Positions 7,008-12,482 of a stretch of DNA of 12,482 bases are shown here, one piece after another (the first letter of the stretch is position 1; each line of letters begins with the position of its first letter). The stretch comes from Methylotenera sp. UBA6020. Lineage in GTDB: Bacteria; Pseudomonadota; Gammaproteobacteria; Burkholderiales; Methylophilaceae. The DNA lies in contig DIZU01000093.1 in assembly GCA_002429455.1 (NCBI GenBank), forward strand, positions 1 to 12,482, given 5' to 3'. The notes under the pieces were generated by a model that was not told the DNA's origin, did no database searches, and worked only from the letters and a program-made list of their open reading frames with translations. A program made the position numbers and the translations under genes.

Positions 7008-7889
7008 TTAGCGCAAAAAATCAACATTATCAATTAATCGCGTGTTGCCTAATTTAGCCGCAGCAAGCACTACCAACTGTTGATCATGTGCTGTGGCTGG
7101 CGCCAAGGTTAACGCAGAGCGTAGCGAAACATAATCAACCAGCCAGCCGTTTTCATTTAAGGTTTGTGCCGCTGATTGTATTAACGCAGCAAAATCAGTA
7201 TCACCATGCTGAATGCGGCTGACGATATGCTTTAAACATTGTTGCATTAATGCGGCTTCATTCTTTTGGGCTGGCGTTAAATAGCCATTGCGTGAGCTCA
7301 TCGCCAAACCATTGGCTTCGCGCACGGTTTCGCCAGCGACGATTTCAATTGGTAAGTTAAACTGCTTTACTAGTTCTCGAATAATGAATAGTTGCTGAAA
7401 ATCTTTTTTACCAAATACGGCAATGTTCGGCATTACCATGTTGAAAAGCTTCAGCACAATAGTGGCAACGCCGTCAAAATGTCCCGGTCTGGAAGCACCA
7501 CACAGCTCATTGGCGATTGGCGGCGTGGTAATTGTCATGGTCTGGTTGAGGTTGACACCATCAGGATTGAGATAACTCACGTCAGGGTAAACTTCATTGA
7601 CACTAGGGGTAAATACAATATCAGCACCGGCCGCGGTTAATTTCTCGCAATCGGCTTCGAGGGTGCGTGGGTAATTGGCCAAATCCTCATTCGGGCCAAA
7701 TTGTAGTGGGTTCACAAAAATACTCACCACCACGCATTGCGCATGTTGTTTGGCAATTTCTACCAAGTGAATATGCCCCGCATGCAAATTGCCCATGGTG
7801 GGGACAAGTGCAACTTTAGTTTGATTGATACCTTGGGCTTGGTTTTTAAGCGCTGCTCTTAATTCAGTAACGGTTTGGATAACTTGCAT
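7008..7889 (-). CDS. panC: Pantothenate synthetase (pantoate--beta-alanine ligase)
   Basis: This 293-residue cytoplasmic enzyme joins pantoate and beta-alanine, using ATP through a pantoyl-adenylate intermediate. The nucleotidyltransferase fold is marked by PTMGNLHAGH (30-39), a HIGH-like ATP-binding motif. FVNPLQFGPNEDLANYPR (58-75) follows, then GHFDGVATIV (136-145), FGKKDFQQL (159-167) and the MSSRN motif (197-201) that serves as the KMSKS equivalent. The C-terminal domain (about 205-293) includes VDYVSLRS and ends RLIDNVDF. Its ATG lies three bases after the panB TGA, with no separate strong ribosome binding site, so translation is probably coupled to panB. It receives pantoate made from the PanB product and beta-alanine made by PanD. 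Confidence 0.97.
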   Translation of the reverse strand: MQVIQTVTELRAALKNQAQGINQTKVALVPTMGNLHAGHIHLVEIAKQHAQCVVVSIFVNPLQFGPNEDLANYPRTLEADCEKLTAAGADIVFTPSVNEVYPDVSYLNPDGVNLNQTMTITTPPIANELCGASRPGHFDGVATIVLKLFNMVMPNIAVFGKKDFQQLFIIRELVKQFNLPIEIVAGETVREANGLAMSSRNGYLTPAQKNEAALMQQCLKHIVSRIQHGDTDFAALIQSAAQTLNENGWLVDYVSLRSALTLAPATAHDQQLVVLAAAKLGNTRLIDNVDFLR

Positions 7890-7892
7890 TAT

Positions 7893-8720
7893 TCAATAAC
7901 TATGTTCAATGGTCGGAAAGCTTTTGTTTTTCACTGCCGTTACATAAGCCGCGACCGCGGCTTGTATACTTGCTGTGCCATTGTTAGCGCTGTCTTTTAG
8001 AAAGTTGCGTACAAAACGAGGGCTTTTAAAATCCCTCGGTTTTTTACCTGCAACGCCAGTATAGATCCCCAACAAATCTTGCAGCACCAATACTTGACCG
8101 CTGCAATCTACCCCGGCACCAATGCCAATGGTCGGAATTTTAATGTTTTCGGTAATTTGTTTGGCTAAGCTGGCCGGCACCATTTCAAGCAACACGAATC
8201 CGACGCCAGCTTCACTCATGGCGGTGGCGTCTTGCAGAATCTGCCTGGCACTTTCATCGGTCTTACCTTGAATGCGATAACCCCCCAGTTGTTGTACTGA
8301 CTGTGGCGTGAATCCTAAATGCGCGCACACGGTAATGCCACGCTCAACCAAATAGTGCACAGTATTAACCATACTGCCGCCACCTTCTAGCTTTACCATA
8401 TGAGCGCCTGCATCAATCAGTTGCAATGCATTTTCATAAGCCTGTTTTTCATTGTGCTCGTAGCTACCATAAGGCATGTCGCTGATAATAAAGCAGTTTA
8501 TAGTGCCCGCCGCTACGGCCTTGGTGTGATAAACCATGTCTTGCATGGTCACTTGCAAAGTATTTTCTGCCCCTTGCAGCACCATGCCTAGTGAATCACC
8601 CACCAGTAAAATATCGACGCCGGCCGCTTCTGATAACTTGGCAAAAGTGGCGTCGTAGCAGGTGAGCATGGCGATTTTTTCACCCGCTGTTGCCATTTGT
8701 TGAAGTTCGACCAGATTCAT
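7893..8720 (-). CDS. panB: 3-methyl-2-oxobutanoate hydroxymethyltransferase
   Basis: This 275-residue TIM-barrel enzyme is the first committed step of pantothenate synthesis. It transfers a hydroxymethyl group from 5,10-methylenetetrahydrofolate to alpha-ketoisovalerate, giving ketopantoate. Family motifs are GDSLGMVLQG (41-50) with metal ligand Asp42, Asp81 in ISDMPYGSY, MVKLEGG with Lys110, HLGFTPQSV (134-142) and GGYRIQGKT, and LLEMVP with the catalytic base Glu179. GIGAGVDCSGQVLV (199-212) follows. The start at 8720 leaves a short N-terminus before the barrel and has only a weak ribosome binding site. It sits 22 bases after the deoxynucleoside kinase gene. folK two genes upstream makes a folate precursor, so the folate cofactor used here links the neighbours metabolically. 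Confidence 0.97.
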   Translation of the reverse strand: MNLVELQQMATAGEKIAMLTCYDATFAKLSEAAGVDILLVGDSLGMVLQGAENTLQVTMQDMVYHTKAVAAGTINCFIISDMPYGSYEHNEKQAYENALQLIDAGAHMVKLEGGGSMVNTVHYLVERGITVCAHLGFTPQSVQQLGGYRIQGKTDESARQILQDATAMSEAGVGFVLLEMVPASLAKQITENIKIPTIGIGAGVDCSGQVLVLQDLLGIYTGVAGKKPRDFKSPRFVRNFLKDSANNGTASIQAAVAAYVTAVKNKSFPTIEHSY

Positions 8721-8742
8721 GGAATAAATTTACGCGCTAAAC

Positions 8743-9390
8743 TTAATCAAAGTTCGGGTTAAAGAACTCGCGCTGGCCCTTAATTTGCGAAATACGGTTC
8801 AATAATAAATCCAGCGCACTGGGATTTTTTAATATATTGAGTTTTTCGTTATTCACAATCAATACTGGCGAGGCGTCGTAATTGTGAAACAATTCACTAT
8901 AGGCATTGGCAAGGCGCTCCAAGTATTCGCGCGGAATATCTTGTTCATAACTCACGCTACGTTCTTCAACGCGCTCCACCAGTGCATCAGTCGGTGTTTG
9001 CAAGTAAATCACCAAGTCTGGTTTAGGTGCTTTTAACTGTAAGTGCTGGTAAATTTGATGATACAGCGCGTATTCTTCATCATCTAAATTCAACCGCGCA
9101 AATAGAGGGTCTTTTTCCAGAAAGAAGTCAGCAACAATCGGTTTGGCAAACATGTCGCGCTGACTCAGGTCTTTAATTTGGCTGGCACGCTGAAACAAAA
9201 AAAATAGCTGTGTAGGCAGGGCGTAACGCTGTGCATCCTGATAAAAGCGTGGCAAAAACGGGTTCGCTTCGGCTTTTTCAGATAAATAATCCACCGGAAA
9301 CTTATCTGCCAACATTTGCGCCAAGGTGGTTTTGCCGCTACCTATCGGGCCTTCAATGACTATATACGGGTATTTGTTAAAAATGCTCAT
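8743..9390 (-). CDS. Deoxynucleoside kinase (dNK/dGK family)
   Basis: This 215-residue cytoplasmic kinase phosphorylates deoxynucleosides for nucleotide salvage. The P-loop GPIGSGKT (14-21) opens the fold. ADFFLEKDPLFA (86-97) resembles the substrate-site region of the family, and EERSVSYEQDIPREYLERLANAY carries the E-R-S lid (the ERS motif near residues 142-144). The C-terminus has PVLIVNNEKLNI, a strand typical of these kinases. The preferred base cannot be told from sequence alone; deoxyadenosine or deoxyguanosine is usual for bacterial members. Its ATG overlaps the folK TGA as ATGA, so translation is probably coupled. The order folK-kinase-panB is, to my knowledge, common in betaproteobacteria. 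Confidence 0.9.
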   Translation of the reverse strand: MSIFNKYPYIVIEGPIGSGKTTLAQMLADKFPVDYLSEKAEANPFLPRFYQDAQRYALPTQLFFLFQRASQIKDLSQRDMFAKPIVADFFLEKDPLFARLNLDDEEYALYHQIYQHLQLKAPKPDLVIYLQTPTDALVERVEERSVSYEQDIPREYLERLANAYSELFHNYDASPVLIVNNEKLNILKNPSALDLLLNRISQIKGQREFFNPNFD

Positions 9391-9884
9391 GCGGGTAGTT
9401 TTTTTACGTCTGTGAATGGGCTGCTGTGGATCAATTGCGCTATTCTGCCATGGTTTGGGATAGATAAATCCGGTGCGATTTCAAGTAAAGGTAATAAAAC
9501 AAAGCCGCGTGTATGCATGCGTGGGTGTGGCAACGTGAGCTTGCTTGTATTTAAGACCATGCCTTCATACATCAGTAAGTCACAGTCCAGCACGCGCGGG
9601 GCATTTGGATACGGCCGTTCACGCCCGGCATTATCTTCAATCGCAAATAAGGCATCGAGTAACGCCAGTGGCGCTAAATCTGTTTCAATGGCAACAACTG
9701 CATTGATAAAGTCAGGCACTTGCGCTACTTGGTCAGCATCGTAGCCAATAGGTGCAGTCTGGTATAACGATGATTTTTTTACCACACGTGTGGACGGAAT
9801 ATGTTCCAAGGCCATAAAAGCCTTTTGAACTTGTTGGATAGGGTCTGCCAAATTACTACCCAATGCGACGAATGCCTGTTTCAT
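9387..9884 (-). CDS. folK: 2-amino-4-hydroxy-6-hydroxymethyldihydropteridine pyrophosphokinase
   Basis: This 165-residue enzyme transfers pyrophosphate from ATP to 6-hydroxymethyl-7,8-dihydropterin, the step before dihydropteroate synthase in folate synthesis. The start AFVALGSNLADP is typical. SSLYQTAPIGY (38-48) forms a substrate loop, and RVLDCDLLMY carries the magnesium ligands Asp100 and Asp102. LPHPRMHTRGFVLLPLLEIAPDL (118-140) is the family signature. I start at the ATG at 9884, which has AGCAGG seven bases upstream; an in-frame TTG at 9890 would add two residues. It directly follows the displaced pcnB tail, and pcnB-folK is a widely conserved pair. The last codon overlaps the kinase start. 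Confidence 0.95.
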   Translation of the reverse strand: MKQAFVALGSNLADPIQQVQKAFMALEHIPSTRVVKKSSLYQTAPIGYDADQVAQVPDFINAVVAIETDLAPLALLDALFAIEDNAGRERPYPNAPRVLDCDLLMYEGMVLNTSKLTLPHPRMHTRGFVLLPLLEIAPDLSIPNHGRIAQLIHSSPFTDVKKLPA

Positions 9885-9896
9885 CCTCAAGCCTGC

Positions 9897-10100
9897 TTAT
9901 TGCGCTTCAGTTGTTGCGGCGCTATCAGCACTGCCTGCTTTTTTGCGGCTTCTTTTTCTACGTTTTTTAGGCGCAGTCTCGGTTTGTAACATCGCCGTCC
10001 GCGCTTCACCTTCTGCGTTGGCAAAGGCCGTCCACCATTCACCTAATTCCATCGGCAACTCACCAGATTCGCAGCGCAGTAATAAAAAGTCATACGCCGC
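9897..10100 (-). pseudogene. pcnB: Displaced C-terminal tail of pcnB (frameshifted)
   Basis: These 67 codons plus stop continue PcnB in another frame: AAYDFLLLRCESGELPMELGEWWTAF and so on, then a strongly basic stretch PKKRRKRSRKK and an Ala/Thr-rich end. RAAYDFL followed by ELGEWW and a Lys/Arg-rich tail is the normal C-terminus of bacterial poly(A) polymerase I. Removing the single base at 10101 fuses it in frame to the main pcnB frame, giving 488 residues. An open frame does extend upstream to a TTG at 10157, but its first 19 residues are a shadow of pcnB, so I do not think it is a separate gene. The tail has no internal stop, which suggests a recent change, a sequencing error or rescue by frameshifting. 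Confidence 0.8.
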
Positions 10101-11364
10101 TCCGATAGCGTGGGTGCGTGAGTAAACCAAAAGGGCGTTTGCCAGCGCGCTGCTCAAAACGTGGCTGCAAACCCCAGATTTCCTTCATGGTGGCGGTGTA
10201 GCGGTTATGAATCGCCAGTTTCTCAGCTTGCGTGGCAATGACTTCGCTCATGGCCATGTGCATTGCAGGTATTAAAGGGTGGCCATCGGCTTTATAGGTT
10301 TCCCATGCCGCCAGTACTTCATGCCATAGTAAGGTTGCAAATAAGAAGCTCGGGTTAGCTGATTTACCTGACAAAATGCGGTCATCGGTGTTTTGCAATG
10401 CCAGCATTACAAAACGCTCGCCCATGGGTTGCTCCAGTACCACATCTAACATGGGCAGTAACCCGTGATGCAAATGCTGTACACGCAATGCACTCACACT
10501 TTCAATGGCATGACCGGACAAAAATAATTTCAGCATTTCATCAAACAGGCGGCTGGGTGGCACGTCTTGCAATAAATCTGCCATGCTTGCGATCGGTGCC
10601 TGGGTTGCTGGGTCTATTTTTAAGCCCAGTTTGGCCGATAAGCGAACCACGCGCAGCATACGCACAGGGTCTTCAGCATAGCGCGTTTCTGGTTCGCCAA
10701 TCATGCGCAAAATGCCGGCTTGAATGTCAGCAAATCCGTGATGAAAATCGAGTACATCCTGGCTTGATGGATCGTAATACAGCGCATTAGCGGTAAAGTC
10801 GCGGCGTAATGCATCATCTACAATTGAACCAAACACATTGTCGCGAATAATACGTCCTGAATCAGTGACTTTTGAATCGCCATCTGCCTCAAGGTGGCTG
10901 CCACGGAACGTAGAAACCTCAATGGTTTCATCGCCAAATAATACGTGAACTAATCGAAAACGGCGGCCAATAATGCGTGAACGTCTAAAGACGCGATTCA
11001 CTTCCTCAGGCGTAGCATCGGTGGCAATGTCAAAATCTTTAGGGATGCGTTTCAGCAATAAATCGCGCACGGCACCGCCTACGATATAAGCCTCGAAGCC
11101 GGCTTTTTGTAAGCCCTCAATCGTTTTAATTGCGCCGCTGCTTAACAGTTTGCGGTCTATTTGATGGTTTTTTTGCGTGATCGTCAACGCGCCATTTTTA
11201 TTAGCATCATGTTTGCTTGCATCTGCACTTTTACGCGTAGGCTTTTTCGTGCCGAGTACAGGGCGATTGGATTGCGATGGCTCTGCTTTGGCGGACTCAG
11301 TCTTAGCACGCTCGGCTTTAGAGTTTTTGGGCTTAAAAATTCTATCTAGCAGTTTTTTAATCAT
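10090..11364 (-). CDS. pcnB: Poly(A) polymerase I, frame ends early
   Basis: This class II nucleotidyltransferase adds 3' poly(A) tails that mark RNA for decay. The N-terminus (about 10-62) is a low-complexity Lys/Ala/Ser/Glu region. The catalytic head follows: YIVGGAVRDLLL (93-104), then KDFDIATDATPEEV with metal ligands Asp110 and Asp112, then RRFRLVHVLFG and FRGSH. The neck has RDFTANALYYD and YAEDPVRMLRVVRLSAKLG, the ATP and RNA-binding signature. The frame reads 424 residues and stops as RYR-Ser-Gly-Val-TGA, where relatives continue RYRAAYDFL; see the displaced tail. An extra A at 10101 (T on the plus strand) explains this. The intact catalytic core argues for poly(A) polymerase rather than CCA-adding activity. 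The gene starts 33 bases after the adenosyltransferase gene and has no evident ribosome binding site. Confidence 0.93.
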   Translation of the reverse strand: MIKKLLDRIFKPKNSKAERAKTESAKAEPSQSNRPVLGTKKPTRKSADASKHDANKNGALTITQKNHQIDRKLLSSGAIKTIEGLQKAGFEAYIVGGAVRDLLLKRIPKDFDIATDATPEEVNRVFRRSRIIGRRFRLVHVLFGDETIEVSTFRGSHLEADGDSKVTDSGRIIRDNVFGSIVDDALRRDFTANALYYDPSSQDVLDFHHGFADIQAGILRMIGEPETRYAEDPVRMLRVVRLSAKLGLKIDPATQAPIASMADLLQDVPPSRLFDEMLKLFLSGHAIESVSALRVQHLHHGLLPMLDVVLEQPMGERFVMLALQNTDDRILSGKSANPSFLFATLLWHEVLAAWETYKADGHPLIPAMHMAMSEVIATQAEKLAIHNRYTATMKEIWGLQPRFEQRAGKRPFGLLTHPRYRSGV

Positions 11365-11370
11365 ATTCGG

Positions 11371-11376
11371 ATTATA
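11371..11376 (-). promoter_or_regulatory. TATAAT box directly before pcnB
   Basis: On the minus strand 11376-11371 read TATAAT, and the pcnB ATG follows after six bases (CCGAAT). If it were a true -10 box, transcription would begin at or next to the ATG, giving a leaderless mRNA; the absence of a ribosome binding site would agree with this. However, no -35 element is seen 16-18 bases upstream, so this may be chance in AT-rich DNA. Confidence 0.2.
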
Positions 11377-11397
11377 ACTTAAGGGAACCTATAAAAA

Positions 11398-11946
11398 TTA
11401 GGCATGCTCATTTTTCCATAAAACATCACTCACCCCCGCTACTTTATTAATGGTGCGGCACATCACAAATAACAGGTCGGACAAGCGGTTTAAATATTGC
11501 AGCGAAATGTCAGTGACTTTTTCAGTGCGGCGCAGTTGAATCAGCTTGCGTTCTGCACGACGGCAAACAGTACGCGCCAGATGGCAGTAAGCGGCAGCTT
11601 TAGTGCCGCCTGGCAAAATAAATTCTTTCAATGGTGCTAGGTCATCGTTGAGCGTATCAATCGTCTTTTCTAACTCTTCAACGCGGTCTTTTTGTAAAAT
11701 CACGTAGCCGGGAATACAAATTTCGCCTCCTAGATTAAATAAATCGTGCTGAATAAGTGTCAGTAAATTTACTAAAGTATCGGGCATCTTTTCCGTCATC
11801 ATCAGGCCAATTACCGAGTTCAGTTCGTCAACATCACCCATCGCATCTACACGTAAGCTGTCTTTATTAATGCGGCTGCCATCGCCTAAACCCGTGGTGC
11901 CATCGTCGCCCGTGCGCGTGTAAATTTTGCTAAGTCTATTTCCCAT
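11398..11946 (-). CDS. pduO: Cob(I)alamin adenosyltransferase, PduO type
   Basis: This 182-residue enzyme transfers the adenosyl group of ATP to reduced cobalamin, forming adenosylcobalamin. The PduO signatures are present: the ATP-binding N-terminus [18 protein letters not shown] (8-25), [15 protein letters not shown] (33-47), LFNLGGEIC (69-77), [25 protein letters not shown] (109-133) and [14 protein letters not shown] (151-164). It is the helical-bundle, usually trimeric type, not the CobA/CobO P-loop type. I start at the ATG at 11946, because AAAGGA lies about seven bases upstream. A longer open frame to 12006 would add 20 residues unlike the family. The product may serve B12 salvage or an adenosylcobalamin-dependent mutase or reductase elsewhere. 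No cobalamin riboswitch is visible in the short divergent region upstream. Confidence 0.93.
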   Translation of the reverse strand: MGNRLSKIYTRTGDDGTTGLGDGSRINKDSLRVDAMGDVDELNSVIGLMMTEKMPDTLVNLLTLIQHDLFNLGGEICIPGYVILQKDRVEELEKTIDTLNDDLAPLKEFILPGGTKAAAYCHLARTVCRRAERKLIQLRRTEKVTDISLQYLNRLSDLLFVMCRTINKVAGVSDVLWKNEHA

Positions 11947-12021
11947 ATTGAATTCCTTTATAATCAGCATATTGTAACTGATGACGACCTTGCAATGACT
12001 ACTCAAGCCATAAGGCTGGAT
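11947..12021. promoter_or_regulatory. Divergent start region between pduO-type gene and murI
   Basis: The 75 bases between the two chosen start codons must serve both directions, unless promoters lie inside the genes. A plus-strand TATAAT (11959-11964) would suit murI but lacks a good -35. The AAAGGA ribosome binding site of the adenosyltransferase overlaps it on the other strand. No operator palindrome or riboswitch fold is evident. Confidence 0.3.
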
Positions 12022-12482
12022 ATGAAAAAATCTAGACCAATAAAGTCACAATTAGTGGCTGACAAAGCCATAGGCGTATTCGATTCTGGCGTGGGCGGCA
12101 TATCTGTATTGCGACATATTCACGCACTACTACCTCACGAACAATTACTCTACGTGGCAGATAGCAAACACGCCCCTTATGGCAACAAAACCCCCATGGA
12201 AATCCAGGTACGTTGCTTTGAAATTGCAGATTTTTTAATTGCAAAAGGCGCAAAAGCCTTAGTGGTGGCCTGTAACACTGCCACCGCTGCTGCCATTGAT
12301 GCATTACGGGCACGATACAGTTTACCGATTGTCGGTATGGAGCCTGCAGTCAAGCCTGCCGCGGCAGCCAGTAAAAATGGCATCATTGGTGTGCTAGCTA
12401 CAACCGGTACATTGCAAAGTGCGCAATTTGCTGCGTTGCTAGAAAGTTATGGGCGTAACGTTAAAGTCGTTACCCAAGCCTG
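12022..12482 (+). CDS. murI: Glutamate racemase (N-terminal part, cut by window end)
   Basis: The first 153 codons of this cytoplasmic enzyme are present. It converts L- to D-glutamate for peptidoglycan synthesis. [16 protein letters not shown] (18-33) carries the catalytic-site Asp21-Ser22, and [10 protein letters not shown] (47-56) follows. VVACNTATA (81-89) holds Cys84, one of the two catalytic cysteines, and GMEPAVKPA (105-113) comes next. The second catalytic cysteine should lie beyond the window. I start at the ATG at 12022, which has AAGG six bases upstream. An in-frame ATG at 11995 would add nine residues (MTTQAIRLD) and has a weaker site. It is divergent from the adenosyltransferase gene, with 75 bases between the chosen starts. 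Confidence 0.95.
   Translation, partial: MKKSRPIKSQLVADKAIGVFDSGVGGISVLRHIHALLPHEQLLYVADSKHAPYGNKTPMEIQVRCFEIADFLIAKGAKALVVACNTATAAAIDALRARYSLPIVGMEPAVKPAAAASKNGIIGVLATTGTLQSAQFAALLESYGRNVKVVTQA

Noticed and set aside
9316..9744. Plus-strand open frame of 142 residues
   Set aside because: It is antisense to folK and the deoxynucleoside kinase gene, both of which have strong family motifs.
9897..10157. Separate 86-residue gene between folK and pcnB
   Set aside because: Its first 19 residues are an out-of-frame reading of pcnB and the rest is the normal PcnB C-terminus, so it is a frameshift product and not a gene.
10398..10790. Plus-strand open frame of 130 residues
   Set aside because: It lies wholly inside pcnB on the opposite strand, and its translation has no recognisable protein character.
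12032..12386. Minus-strand open frames at the right end (93 and 69 residues)
   Set aside because: They are shadows of murI, whose plus-strand frame carries clear catalytic motifs.

Overview
The window looks like ordinary chromosomal DNA of a low-GC betaproteobacterium. The order pcnB-folK-deoxynucleoside kinase-panB-panC, the CbbA-type class II aldolase next to tpiA, and the AT-rich codon use fit the Methylophilaceae (Methylotenera-like methylotrophs). That placement is an inference from gene order and protein character, not a database result. Almost everything is read on the minus strand; only murI at the right edge is on the plus strand.

Left part (1-5600): a strong bidirectional terminator (a perfect 44-base inverted repeat) lies beyond the end of mlaA, an outer-membrane lipoprotein gene for phospholipid trafficking. 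After a 416-base spacer with no convincing gene comes a two-gene operon, fba-tpiA, which interconverts fructose-1,6-bisphosphate and the triose phosphates. In a ribulose-monophosphate methylotroph these enzymes would serve both the formaldehyde-fixation cycle and gluconeogenesis. Upstream of fba is a perfect 20-base palindrome overlapping a good -10 box, probably an operator. Next come a class I CPD photolyase gene (phrB) and an unrecognised 85-residue protein.

Middle and right part (5605-11950): a long co-directional, tightly packed cluster, in transcription order: PduO-type cob(I)alamin adenosyltransferase, pcnB (poly(A) polymerase), folK, deoxynucleoside kinase, panB, panC, panD, rsfS, rlmH. 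It combines vitamin and cofactor synthesis (pantothenate, folate, adenosylcobalamin) with RNA and ribosome maintenance. Several junctions overlap or abut (folK/kinase ATGA overlap, panB/panC 2 to 3 bases, panD/rsfS 0 bases), which suggests translational coupling. A REPIN-like element (two inverted REP units headed by GTAG) sits between rsfS and rlmH. murI (glutamate racemase, cell wall) starts divergently from the adenosyltransferase gene and is cut by the window edge.

I found no new multi-gene system. The most notable points are: pcnB is split by an apparent single-base insertion that displaces its conserved, basic C-terminal 67 residues into another frame; the photolyase has Phe where the distal Trp of the electron-transfer triad is expected; the REPIN; and the palindromic operator before fba.
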